A stretch of DNA of 64,000 nucleotides from Bacteroidota bacterium (GCA_013697245.1 JACCXH010000044.1:109860-173859), one strand, 5' to 3'. Positions 19,201-27,221 are shown, counted from the first letter of the stretch. Notes: a model not told the origin generated them from the letters alone. Numbers and translations: made by a program.

Positions 19201-19881
19201 GAATTTTTTTCCGTCGTAACGGCAGGCGCCTCCACCTTCGGTGCCAAACCATAAATTACCGGCTTTATCCTGCAACATGGCCAATACAATATTATTGCTT
19301 AAACCTTCTTTCTCGGTATAGTGAACAAAAGAACGACCATCGTATTTACTCACACCTGCTTTAGTGCCAAACCAAATGTTACCACTTTTATCATTTAAAA
19401 TACAATTCACGTAAGGTGAGTTCATGCCCTGATCAACATCAAGGTATTGCAAATTATAAATAGTTGCATCTTTAAACCTTGGTGGTACCGCAATTACAGG
19501 CACGGGTTGCTTACAAAAAATATCTTTTCCGTTAGCAGGTATTTTTTTTGGCAGGCCAAAGGTATCGGTTCCGGGCGTAATAACCGTTAATTTTGTGGGA
19601 AGAGGGACCACCTCGGGTTCACCTACCAAATGCACATTGGTATTAGTTGGTAGAACAAAAGGCGCTGTAATATTTAAGATTTTTGGCGTACCTGCAGTAA
19701 CCGGCATTACCACTGCACGCCTTACAGTAACCAACTTACTTTTGGCGGTTTTTAAAGAATCGTCTTTTTTATTTTTTACTGTTGAGGAATGGGCAGACTG
19801 CGTATTATTGTTATTGCAAGCACAAAAAATAATAAAGAAGAAAAAAATGTAAAAATTATTTTTCAAAGAATACATATACAT
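16228..19881 (-). CDS. Two-propeller sensor with Y_Y_Y domain and SpoIIE-type phosphatase
   Basis: Large sensor phosphatase of about 1217 residues. The start at 19881 (MYMYSLKNN) gives a hydrophobic segment ending IFCAC, a possible lipobox; an upstream ATG at 19914 is the alternative. Residues about 155-720 carry some 14 WFGT-type reg_prop units of 42 residues, enough for two seven-bladed beta-propellers as in hybrid two-component sensors. A Y_Y_Y domain (FHFSGIDWSAPDKIQYQYML to about 895), a membrane helix (about 902-924), a coiled coil and a SpoIIE domain follow, with GDFYW, ADSTGHGVPGA, LTDGYADQFGG and QVDDVCIIGI intact. Thus the output is a phosphatase where relatives usually have a histidine kinase. 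Confidence 0.9.
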   Translation of the reverse strand: MYMYSLKNNFYIFFFFIIFCACNNNNTQSAHSSTVKNKKDDSLKTAKSKLVTVRRAVVMPVTAGTPKILNITAPFVLPTNTNVHLVGEPEVVPLPTKLTVITPGTDTFGLPKKIPANGKDIFCKQPVPVIAVPPRFKDATIYNLQYLDVDQGMNSPYVNCILNDKSGNIWFGTKAGVSKYDGRSFVHYTEKEGLSNNIVLAMLQDKAGNLWFGTEGGGACRYDGKKFTRFSEKEGFSSNTVLSIIQDKKDNIWFGTNGGGACSYDGKTFTNYTEKEGLCNNSVRGVLEDKDGNIWFGTNGSGLSRYDGKSFTTFSENEGLSNNIVLSMLADKDGNLWFGVDEGGVNLFDGKSFKHYKEAQGLSNNSVLSILQDRSGDIWFGTYSGGANRFDGKTFTYFAENEGLSNNYVKSMLEDDAGNVWFGTYGGGANRYDGKLFTHYTGKEGLGSNTVRSILEAKDGTIWFGTYGDGVISYDGKNFMHCGVKEGLSSNYVKCILSDKAGNLWFGTDGGGAIKFDGKTFSNYTEQEGLCSDYILSLEEDSNGNIWFGSDGNGASRFDGTSFTTFSETEGLSNNTVLCIRTDGCGNIWFGTDGGGACKFDGQFFKYYTRKQGLGNDYIKTIFEDEKGNIWFGTDGQGLFWSSKNSLCGRQVDFAKITEKDGLSNNIVTSILEDEKKNLWVATENGLNYIVRTSKKITSSGSKDSVETEAFQIQAYTTSSGLKANNFFQNSALLDSKNHAWWGNGKALTMLNLNTFKLSSNIPSIQLNSIELEQTFIDFYALQDSLKSGHPMIVGAETKKSLAKVKFDGLADFYNYPKNLELPYNINHVTFHFSGIDWSAPDKIQYQYMLDGIDKDWSPTSPDNKALYSNLPCGDYTFKVKAIGLSQKWSNVLEYKFVIDPPWWKTWVAYFLYVIIAISLIYAVINWRTAQLRAQQKQLEKIVAERTAEVVEQKELIEEKQKEIVDSINYAQRIQKALLASDQLLNANLKNYFLFFKPKDIVSGDFYWASPLVNGNFALLTADSTGHGVPGAMMSMLNISCINEAINERKLTSPAEILNHARQRIIQSLSQDGSLEGGKDGMDCSLIIFDFKNKKLNYASANNPVWIVRKGENGTELIDLKSDRMPVGKHERDNIPFKEQTIDLMAGDVIYALTDGYADQFGGEKAKKFKYKPLQELLISHVNESMDEQKKALDKVFNNWRGSLEQVDDVCIIGIRI
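17810..19420 (-). repeat. Tandem 126-bp repeats encoding propeller blades
   Basis: About 13 consecutive in-frame units of 42 codons share the pattern G-N-(I/L)-WFGT-x-GGGA-x-(R/K)-(Y/F)-DGK-x-F. They are conserved at DNA level (for example CCAAACCA(A/T)A in most units) and could recombine. Confidence 0.85.
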
Positions 19882-19986
19882 GTTACCAGCTAAAGATAGA
19901 AAAAAAATTGGCATTTTAAAAGGTACGTTTTTGCTTAATATTTAGTTTTAATTTTTAAATAAAACCATAGTAGTCACTATATACAT

Positions 19987-19994
19987 TATCTTTG
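19987..19994 (+). promoter_or_regulatory. TAnnTTTG box before the helicase gene
   Basis: TATCTTTG is a perfect box 24 bases before ATG 20019. A small palindrome, ATAGT-agtc-ACTAT (19967-19980), lies immediately upstream and could be an operator. Confidence 0.45.
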
Positions 19995-20018
19995 AAACAC
20001 CTTTAAAAAACGACAAAA

Positions 20019-21161
20019 ATGCCTTTTTCAACGCTCGGTCTATCTGCCCACTTATTAAAAGCGCTTACCGCTCAAGGCTACACACAGCCCTACCCCATTC
20101 AGCAACAGGCCATTCCTGGTATATTGAACGGTAAAGATTTATTAGGAATTGCGCAAACCGGATCGGGAAAAACAGCCAGTTTTGTTTTACCGATTTTACA
20201 ATTAGCGCAAAAACAAGCCGCATCAAAGAATAGGCACATTTCTGCCTTAGTATTAGTGCCAACAAGGGAATTAGCCATACAGGTAAACGAAGTTTTTGCT
20301 ATATTTTCTATGGCTTTGCCCGAAAAAATAAAAACAATGGCCGTTTATGGCGGAGTTTCTATTAATCCGCAAATGATCAATTTACAAGGTGTAGAAATTT
20401 TAGTGGCCACACCCGGACGTTTGTTAGAATTGGTAGAATCAAAAGCGGTTCATTTATCCGACACAAAAATTTTAGTGTTAGATGAAGCAGATAAAATGTT
20501 GAACCTTGGTTTTAAAGAAGAGATGAACAAGATCTTCGCTCTGCTTCCGAAAAAAAGGCAGAACTTATTATTTTCTGCTACCTTAAGTGATGATGTAAAT
20601 AATATTAATGCTGTTCTACTAAAAGAACCTGTAATAATAAAAATTGAAGAAGAAACCGATAACATTGATCTTATTTCTCAACTCGGTTATTTTGTAGAAG
20701 AAGAACGAAAAGGTCCCTTGTTACGTTACCTTATAAAACACAATGGCATGCAACAAGTGTTGGTGTTTACATCGTCTGTTTTTAAAGCAGATGTTGTTGC
20801 CGACAAGTTGCGTATTAACGACATAAAAGCATCGGCCATACACAGTAAAAAAAGCCAGGGTGCCCGCGAAGAGGCCTTAAATAAATTTAAAAGCGGCAAG
20901 CTGCGGGTGTTAGTAGCCACCGATTTGATGGCGCGTGGTATTGATATTAAATTTTTACCGCATGTTATTAATTACGAGTTGCCGCGCTCGCCAAAAGATT
21001 ATATACACCGCATTGGCCGCACCGGCAGGGCCGAATCGCCGGGCGAAGCCATATCTTTAATTACACCCGAGGACCAACATCATTTTAAGATCATCCAAAA
21101 AAAAATGGGTAAATGGGTAACGATGATAGACTCGAAGGACTTTGATTTGCAGGGATATTGA
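20019..21161 (+). CDS. DEAD-box ATP-dependent RNA helicase, RhlE-like
   Basis: RNA helicase of 380 residues, the core fold only, without the basic C-terminal tail found in many RhlE or CshA proteins. Motifs in order: F upstream of Q (TLGLSAHLLKALTAQGYTQPYPIQQQAIP), AQTGSGKT, PTRELA, GG, TPGRLL, DEAD, SAT, then in the second RecA domain VFTSS, ATDLMARGIDI and HRIGRTGRA. It is predicted to remodel structured RNA in ribosome assembly, mRNA decay or cold response. The gene is divergent from the propeller phosphatase. Confidence 0.95.
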   Translation: MPFSTLGLSAHLLKALTAQGYTQPYPIQQQAIPGILNGKDLLGIAQTGSGKTASFVLPILQLAQKQAASKNRHISALVLVPTRELAIQVNEVFAIFSMALPEKIKTMAVYGGVSINPQMINLQGVEILVATPGRLLELVESKAVHLSDTKILVLDEADKMLNLGFKEEMNKIFALLPKKRQNLLFSATLSDDVNNINAVLLKEPVIIKIEEETDNIDLISQLGYFVEEERKGPLLRYLIKHNGMQQVLVFTSSVFKADVVADKLRINDIKASAIHSKKSQGAREEALNKFKSGKLRVLVATDLMARGIDIKFLPHVINYELPRSPKDYIHRIGRTGRAESPGEAISLITPEDQHHFKIIQKKMGKWVTMIDSKDFDLQGY

Positions 21162-21388
21162 AGGGATTTAAGTTGAAAGATTTAAGATCTTTAAAGAGGA
21201 GTTTTTACTTTATTTATAATAAATAATTATAAACGAAATAAATTCTTACAAATAGAAAATGCAATCTTAGCGAGTAGTTAGGTGTCAAGAAGGAAAATTC
21301 GGTTTGACAATAAATTGTAAATTTAACGAATTACTTTTCGATGAGACAAGTATTATAACATGGAAACATTTTGTAAGCTATATATCCG

Positions 21389-21396
21389 TATTTTTG
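21389..21396 (+). promoter_or_regulatory. TAnnTTTG box before the Omp85-family gene
   Basis: TATTTTTG is a perfect box ending six bases before GTG 21402, implying an almost leaderless transcript if that start is used. ATG 21360, in the same frame as GTG 21402, would lie upstream of it. Confidence 0.4.
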
Positions 21397-21401
21397 CAAC
21401 C

Positions 21402-22729
21402 GTGAAGACATTTTTACTTATTTTATTTTTTTCGCTCTCTTTGACTTGGGTTATTCTCAGCAGGACACAACAAAACTTCCTTTTGCTATCGCCGACGAAA
21501 AAAAACTCTCCGCCGAAGATCTGAAGAATAAAAAAGAAGGTTTTTATGTTGCAGGTGTTCCCGACATTAGTGTTGACCCACTTAATGGATTAGGAGTTGG
21601 AGTTGAAGGTTCATTATTTTTTAACGGTAAAAAGTCAGACCCATTTTTTGCATACGTTCCTTACAAAGCAAGGTTAAACGTCGTTTTATTTTACACTACA
21701 AAGCAACAACGTGAATTAATATTAAATTTTGATGTGCCATATATATTTCAAACTAAATGGAGATTTCGTGCCGAAGCTGCTTTTGAAGTAAATCCTAATC
21801 TTTTATTTTTCGGCAATACAGAAAAAACCCTACAACCATTAAGTTATTACCCCAACAACGATACGAGTAAAACACTTGTAAATAATGCCTCATACAATGA
21901 TTATAATAATTCATTAACAGGTTCCAAAAAATATTTTAATACGTATCAAGAACAGGAAATTGTAGCAAACTTTAGTTTTGAGCATTCATTCTTACGAGGG
22001 AAATTAAGAACTTTATTGGGGTATGAATTTGCCACCGTTTCAAACACAACTCCTTTAAACGATAGCTCTCTCTTGCATCAAAGTGCACTTTCGGGTAAAA
22101 TACTAGGTTACGGTAATAATTTAATTTCGTTTATACATTCAGCCTTAATATTTGACACACGTGATTTGGAGGCGGATCCCTCAAAAGGTATTTTTGCCGA
22201 AATAACTAATGAACTTTCTCTAACCGCGCTTGGCTCGCAATATAATTTTAATAAGACCTTTGCACATTTCAACATTTACCAGCGCATTCTACCTTCTGCA
22301 TTTAAAAAATTTGTTTTTGCAGGAAGAATTGCAATAGGCTATGCGCAAGGCGACGTTCCATTTTACGAATACCGCCATCAATGGAGTTCCGACACGCACG
22401 TTGAGGGTTTAGGCGGCAGCAATACTATTCGTGGGTATAAGCAGGCTCGTTTTTTGGCCAGAGTTATGCAGTTTACAAATTTAGAATTGCGTTACCGATT
22501 TGCACAATGCAAATTATCAAAGCAACATTTAGCTTTTAGCGCTGTTCCATTTTTTGACGTGGGCGGAGTTTGGGACAATTTAACTAATTTAAACCATTTG
22601 GAAAACATTCGCTATTCAGAAGGTTTGGGTTTACGAATTGCCTGGAATGTAAATACTGTTTTACGTTTTGACTATTCAGTATCAAGAGAGGATGCGCAGT
22701 TCTTTTTTCAGTTAGGGCACGTTTTTTGA
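21402..22729 (+). CDS. Omp85/BamA-family outer-membrane beta-barrel protein, apparent frameshift in signal peptide
   Basis: Outer-membrane protein of about 440 residues containing the bacterial surface antigen (Omp85/TamA-type) barrel without visible POTRA domains. The barrel ends in an aromatic residue (FQLGHVF) and holds GLGGSNTIRGY, close to the conserved IRGY/F loop motif. The mature part is open from 21446 (GYSQQDTTKLP). The signal peptide (MKTFLLILFFS from GTG 21402, or an ATG at 21360) is in another frame. Adding one T to the T7 run at 21426-21432 joins them as MKTFLLILFFFALFDLGYSQQ. It is either a sequencing error, a slippage site or a mutation; the protein is otherwise intact. Confidence 0.8.
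21426..21432 (+). other. T7 homopolymer at the apparent frameshift
   Basis: The run sits inside the hydrophobic core of the signal peptide coding region. One extra T restores the reading frame between signal peptide and barrel. Confidence 0.7.
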
Positions 22730-22849
22730 CCCGAATAAAACTATGCGTCCCGAGCATTAAATAAAAGGGACTTTGCTCAATTGATATTTATAAAACCCGA
22801 ATGAATTTACTTGTAGAAAATTAATACACAAAACCGAATCCAAATAACG

Positions 22850-23449
22850 ATGAAAAAGATCTTAATTATAAGCTTAACAATTTCTATCTTAGCAATTAGT
22901 TATGCATTTTATTCAGGCAATTTAAAAAAACAAAAAACTATGTTCGAGCAAAAAGAATACCCAAAAGCATTGGTAAGTTATACCGATTTTAAAGGCCTTG
23001 TAAAAGACATTGAGCAACACCGCCAAGAACGCTTGATAAATTTAGACGCTTTTTTAACTATGAGCAAAGAAAAAAATGTGGTTGTGCTCGATAGCCGCTC
23101 TGATTTTCGCTACAACCGCAAACATTTAAAAGGAGCCATCCATTTAAGTTTTACCGATTTTACGCAGGAAAATCTTTGGAAATTGATCCCGGACGCTAAC
23201 ACCAAAATATTAATTTACTGCAATAATAATTTTGATGGCGACCAAATTGATTTTGCCTCCAAAATGGCCATGCCAAAAGTCCCGGAAGAAACTCAGATAT
23301 TATCTAACCGAAAACCAATTATGCTGGCGTTGAACATTCCAACTTATATTAATCTTTTTGGTTACGGTTATAAGAACGTTTATGAACTGGATGAATTAGT
23401 AAACATAAATGATAAGAGAATAACTTTTGTGGGAACAGAAGTGAAATAA
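22850..23449 (+). CDS. Exported rhodanese-like domain protein
   Basis: Protein of 199 residues with an N-terminal membrane anchor or signal (residues 4-20) and one rhodanese fold at about 60-190. VVVLDSRSDFRYNRKHLKGAIHLSFTDF is the conserved rhodanese entry, and Cys124 in ILIYCNNNFDGD is the expected active-site cysteine. Rhodanese domains transfer sulphane sulphur or bind phosphoester or thiol groups; the exported location suggests a redox or sulphur role in the envelope. The active loop (CNNNFDGD) is longer than the six-residue CxxxxR of thiosulphate sulphurtransferases, so the substrate is uncertain. Its stop codon lies inside the first of two direct repeats. Confidence 0.85.
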   Translation: MKKILIISLTISILAISYAFYSGNLKKQKTMFEQKEYPKALVSYTDFKGLVKDIEQHRQERLINLDAFLTMSKEKNVVVLDSRSDFRYNRKHLKGAIHLSFTDFTQENLWKLIPDANTKILIYCNNNFDGDQIDFASKMAMPKVPEETQILSNRKPIMLALNIPTYINLFGYGYKNVYELDELVNINDKRITFVGTEVK

Positions 23450-23464
23450 AAACAGCCGGAAAAG
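23446..23464 (+). repeat. Left copy of 19-bp direct repeat flanking the membrane-protein gene
   Basis: ATAAAAACAGCCGGAAAAG matches the copy at 24935-24953 with one mismatch (A against G at position 16). The rhodanese stop codon is inside it. Confidence 0.7.
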
Positions 23465-23489
23465 GGTTTTGAAAACCGATCTTAATTGT

Positions 23490-24842
23490 CTAGTTTCTTA
23501 TTGTCATTAACTTTTTTTGTCTCTTATTAATTAAAACATTAATAATTAATAGTATGGAAATAATATTAATAAATTCTAAAACAATTTGAGTAATAAATAA
23601 ATGCCTTTTAACTTCTAAAGCATCAGCATTATATGATATGAAGGCATTTAATCCAAATAAAACAAACAATATCAAAGGAAAGGCTAAAATGTTTGTTTTA
23701 TATTTAATTACTAAGCCAACTAAAATACATAAAAATATAATTGTAGATACGAAATTAAAGTAAGGAAAAGTTGTGTCAGGATTAGTGTAAAAACCTCTTG
23801 GCTCCTGAGTATACCCTTGTAAATTGGAGCAAAAAACTCTTCTTTTTAATTCTGCACTCTGATCAGCTAGAAAAAAATAAGATAAGTGCGTTAAAAGAAA
23901 TTTTTGATACGTTGCTTTTCCATCTTTTAATATCCAGTTAAACAGTTGAGAATAAGTTGAGTCGTTATATTTTGAATAAACGATGCTTCTATTATTTCCA
24001 TCATCAACATTAATACCTCTAAAATCTTTAACCAATTTTTCACTTAAAGGCATTCCGTTGTCTTTAAACCATTTTACATACTCATCATTTTGCGATATTC
24101 TGCCGGCAATCGAATTAAATACCGGTAATTTATATCTTTCGCCTACATTGGCAGTGTAATTCTGAACGAAAAAAAGCAAAATAGAAAAAGCCAGTAAAGT
24201 GCAATTTTTCTTAAAAGCTTGGTTTTTAAATAATAGAAATAAAAAAACGTTGATCATTGAAAATAAGAGAATAATGTAAGGCCATGTATCCCTCGTAAAT
24301 GAGAGCAAAATACTTACGCCGATTAATATTAACAGATTGGTTAATGATTGTTTTTTATAATAAAATAATATTGTACCAAACCATAAAAACATTAAGGATA
24401 TAGATAATGATTCTGACAATATATTATTTGACCAACCTACGATGTCCCACCAGGTAAAAAAATACAACAACAAATAGGTCGCAACAATCTTTAAAATTTT
24501 ATTGGATAAGTAATTTATTATTGAAAAAATTAAAACGGTTATACTGATTGAATAAATAATTTTTTGTAACAGAACCATTTTATAAGGATCTGAATTAACC
24601 ATTTTGTAAAAAAGCGGAACAGTAAATGGTCTCGGAGCAAAATAAATGTCCGGTTTAGGAGAAAAAAATTCCCGCGAGAAAAAATTACTTTCGGATTGAA
24701 ACTCGTAATCTTTACTGTCAGGAAATGCCTCCCAAATCGGTTGAATTGTGTAATTACATAAAATAATATAAAAAAAATATACTATGCCTGTATAAAACAA
24801 AGCAAAGTATATATAGTTAAATAATGTTGAGTTATTTTTCAA
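23490..24842 (-). CDS. Polytopic membrane protein, possibly GT-C-type glycosyltransferase
   Basis: Unrecognised membrane protein of 450 residues with about 9-10 hydrophobic helices. An early periplasmic loop (about 40-70) holds WEAFPDSKDYE and FAPRPFTVPLFYK, which resembles the acidic first loop of GT-C enzymes of the ArnT/PMT type; SESLSISLMFLWFG follows in a later helix. A large soluble segment (about 225-320) is predicted outside. The gene is noticeably more A+T-rich than its neighbours and lies on the opposite strand to both. It is flanked by 19-bp near-perfect direct repeats, which suggests insertion. Glycosyl transfer from a lipid donor is a guess. Confidence 0.6.
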   Translation of the reverse strand: MKNNSTLFNYIYFALFYTGIVYFFYIILCNYTIQPIWEAFPDSKDYEFQSESNFFSREFFSPKPDIYFAPRPFTVPLFYKMVNSDPYKMVLLQKIIYSISITVLIFSIINYLSNKILKIVATYLLLYFFTWWDIVGWSNNILSESLSISLMFLWFGTILFYYKKQSLTNLLILIGVSILLSFTRDTWPYIILLFSMINVFLFLLFKNQAFKKNCTLLAFSILLFFVQNYTANVGERYKLPVFNSIAGRISQNDEYVKWFKDNGMPLSEKLVKDFRGINVDDGNNRSIVYSKYNDSTYSQLFNWILKDGKATYQKFLLTHLSYFFLADQSAELKRRVFCSNLQGYTQEPRGFYTNPDTTFPYFNFVSTIIFLCILVGLVIKYKTNILAFPLILFVLFGLNAFISYNADALEVKRHLFITQIVLEFINIISILLIINVLINKRQKKLMTIRN

Positions 24843-25227
24843 TAATTATTTTTTTTGTTAATCGCTCCATTTACATCAGTAATTTTTATATGAATCCTAA
24901 CAAAGATAAAATAATCTACTCAAAAAGGGTGGGTATAAAAACAGCCGGAGAAGTAACTCGATGAAAAAAATATATTTAAAACTATTTTTCCTTCCCCCGG
25001 CTGTAAATAAAAGATCGACAGTCTTTTATTCTGTTTTAGACTTTAAGCTCAAACAAAGGTTTAATTCCACCGCTTTTTTAACAAATACCTGCCACTAATT
25101 TTAAAAAAACCGCAGTTAAAGGCTTTTGCCCTTTACGGATACTTTTATAGCCCCCTAAAACGTTATTTCTTTAAACAATTTATGGAAATATGTGTTTCCT
25201 GCATCTTAATAGTAAATACACACAATT
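24843..25227. other. Intergenic region with a long-loop stem, no gene
   Basis: No coding potential was seen. ACAGCCGG (24941-24948) pairs with CCGGCTGT (24997-25004) over a 48-base loop that contains a smaller A/T stem. It may be the original terminator of the rhodanese gene displaced by the inserted gene. Nothing else was recognised up to the next start. Confidence 0.4.
24935..24953 (+). repeat. Right copy of 19-bp direct repeat
   Basis: ATAAAAACAGCCGGAGAAG, one mismatch to the copy at 23446-23464. Its ACAGCCGG also pairs with CCGGCTGT at 24997-25004. Confidence 0.7.
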
Positions 25228-26151
25228 ATGGAAAATTCAAAACTTATTATCCGCATTCCGGAACCTTGTCATGAAGACTGGAGTAACATGTTACCTGATC
25301 CTAAAGGTAAATTCTGTACTTCCTGCAGTAAATCGGTAGTTGATTTTTCAAATAAGAACGATACCGAAATTCATACAATATTAGAACAACATAAAGGCCA
25401 GCAGGTATGTGGCCGTTTTACAAAAACACAAATTAACCGCCCCTTAAACATTCAAATAGACTTTAACAACCTGCCAAAAAATGTAAGTACCACTAAAGCA
25501 TTTGCTATGGCATTGTTTTTAGTATTTGGTACTTTTTTATTTAGCTGTACCGATATGCGTGGCCAAAAAGTAGAAACGATAGAAGTCATTAATAATCTTC
25601 CCGAAGAACGTATGATGGTGGGCGAAATAATGCAAATACTTCCAGAAGATACAATGCCATTAGTAACAACACCAATACAATTTTCTGTTCCTGAATCACA
25701 TGTTGCGGGTGGCGTTAGTATTGAGCAAGTGCTTCCTACAATTGATTCGGTAGTGACGGTATTTGAAAGTATGATGTTGGGTGGATTAACTGTAGTGGAA
25801 TATGTTGAAGAAAAAGATACTTCCGTTGTAGATTCATTAAAGAATACGGATGCATCAAGATTGTTTGATCAACCAGTAAGTGATGATAAACAAACAGACC
25901 TTAGCGTTTATCCAAATCCGTGCAATGGTGAATTCACTATTAAATATGATATTTTAAAAAGAACAGATATAAAAGTGGATATTTTGGATATGAAAGGCGC
26001 GGTAATTAGAACAGTTGTAAATGTTAACGCACAGTTTGAAGGTAAATACAATATCCCTGTTAATGCAGCCGATCTTCCGAACGGAATTTATATTGTTAAC
26101 CTAATAAACAATGGCAAACGTTATACAGAAAAATTGATCATTGAAAGATAA
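25228..26151 (+). CDS. Bacteroidota CxxC N-terminal-domain protein with T9SS sorting domain
   Basis: Protein of 307 residues. Residues 1-75 form a cysteine-bearing domain (IPEPCHEDWSNM, FCTSCSKSVVDFS, QQVCGRF) that is common at the N-terminus of Bacteroidota membrane proteins, often ahead of a TonB-like domain. Residues about 88-108 are a hydrophobic helix (AFAMALFLVFGTFLFSC). A linker follows, and residues about 225-307 are a type A T9SS C-terminal sorting domain (SVYPNPCNGEFTIKYD ... LPNGIYIVNLINNGKRYTEKLII). Having an internal helix instead of an N-terminal signal peptide is unusual for a T9SS substrate. Function unknown. Confidence 0.8.
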   Translation: MENSKLIIRIPEPCHEDWSNMLPDPKGKFCTSCSKSVVDFSNKNDTEIHTILEQHKGQQVCGRFTKTQINRPLNIQIDFNNLPKNVSTTKAFAMALFLVFGTFLFSCTDMRGQKVETIEVINNLPEERMMVGEIMQILPEDTMPLVTTPIQFSVPESHVAGGVSIEQVLPTIDSVVTVFESMMLGGLTVVEYVEEKDTSVVDSLKNTDASRLFDQPVSDDKQTDLSVYPNPCNGEFTIKYDILKRTDIKVDILDMKGAVIRTVVNVNAQFEGKYNIPVNAADLPNGIYIVNLINNGKRYTEKLIIER

Positions 26152-26240
26152 TATCAGAAACGCTAATACTCTTGCCAACACTGAATTTAACAAATTTGTA
26201 TAGGTAAATTTACCTACTTAAAAATAGGTAATATTACTCA

Positions 26241-26272
26241 TTGACAATCTCCCATCTATTTATGAACCTTTG
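26241..26272 (+). promoter_or_regulatory. Promoter of the 176-residue protein gene
   Basis: TTG at 26241-26243 and AACCTTTG at 26265-26272 (7 of 8 against TAnnTTTG) with a 21-base spacer, ending 14 bases before ATG 26287. Confidence 0.4.
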
Positions 26273-26286
26273 TAGTGGAGGTATAA

Positions 26287-26817
26287 ATGAGCACAAATAA
26301 AACATTACTGGAATTAAAAGAGAATGTTGACTTATATAAAAGCTATTGGCACGAATGGTCTTATAACGAACGCTGCTTATTAACCAATGAGGAGAAAGAA
26401 ACAATCAACGACCATATTAAAAACAATTATAAGCTTAGCTTACCCGATAGCTTGCTTTTTTTTCTTCAATCACAGCGCATAAAATTTTTGAATTATAAAT
26501 TGCATTATGATCATAGAACATTTAAAGAATGGATCGTAGAAACTTTCCTGTGTCATTTGATCAAATTAGGGGAATTGAATAACGAAAAAAATTATACCTC
26601 ACTTATTTGGGAACTAGACCTGCCGCAAGACCTGAAAGAAAGCCTTACAAAATTCAATACTTTTACGTTAAACGAGATTTTTCAAAAATACCAGCCTGAG
26701 GACTTTGAAACAGCCGCGATCTTTAACAAAGTGCTGGATACTTTAAAAATAATAAACTACTCAAAAGAGAGTATAGCTATTTCTTTAAGCTCAAAGAACA
26801 AAGATGTAGCATTGTAA
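26287..26817 (+). CDS. Hypothetical soluble protein
   Basis: Unrecognised protein of 176 residues with no signal peptide or membrane helix. It is predicted largely alpha-helical, with aromatic-rich stretches (YKSYWHEWSYNERCLL, FKEWIVETFLCHLI, TSLIWELDLPQDLKESL). The start is chosen because a promoter match lies just upstream. It is a single gene facing a repeat-rich intergenic region and the TonB receptor gene on the other strand. No family can be named. Confidence 0.7.
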   Translation: MSTNKTLLELKENVDLYKSYWHEWSYNERCLLTNEEKETINDHIKNNYKLSLPDSLLFFLQSQRIKFLNYKLHYDHRTFKEWIVETFLCHLIKLGELNNEKNYTSLIWELDLPQDLKESLTKFNTFTLNEIFQKYQPEDFETAAIFNKVLDTLKIINYSKESIAISLSSKNKDVAL

Positions 26818-27221
26818 CTCTTTTAATCTTTACTCGCTTGGTCTTCGCTAAGGATTAAATTTTCCGGTCCCGGAGGGACCAAACATTTATAAAAACCAAC
26901 GGTAATACCACCTTGCCCTAGTGGGGCAAAACAAACAAGTGTTCGCCCCCGTGGGGCCATTTTTTTTCGTCCAAATATTTCTAAAATATTTTGTTCCTCT
27001 CAGACAATAAGCGTCGATCCCAATTGATTATCACTCAGCATTGACCGCTATCCATCAGAAGAGAGCACAACTATTTCTTTAAGGCCTAAAAAAAAATGTG
27101 TTTTTGTAATAAGATCCCGTCACCCTGTCCCGATAGCTATCGGGATGATTCAGGGTGTCAGCAAATATTAGAACTGATGAGATGCTGAATCTAGTTCAGC
27201 ATGACCCCGTTTTATAGGATA
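26818..27221. repeat. Cluster of REP-like intergenic palindromes
   Basis: Several unrelated palindromes are strung through 404 bases without a gene: GGTCCC-gga-GGGACC (26866-26880), TTGCCC-tagtg-GGGCAA (26913-26929), GCCCC-cgt-GGGGC (26945-26957), TCCCGATAGCTATCGGGA (27128-27145, perfect 18-bp palindrome, nested in CACCCTG/CAGGGTG) and ATGCTGAA-tctag-TTCAGCAT (27182-27202). They resemble repetitive extragenic elements that I recall from many Bacteroidota genomes. Confidence 0.7.

Noticed and set aside
17810..19420. Tandem repeats as a satellite or CRISPR-like array
   Set aside because: The 126-bp period is exactly 42 codons and encodes propeller blades in one open frame.
23490..24842. O-antigen ligase or polymerase
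   Set aside because: Helix number fits loosely but no family motif was found; GT-C-like is a weak guess only.
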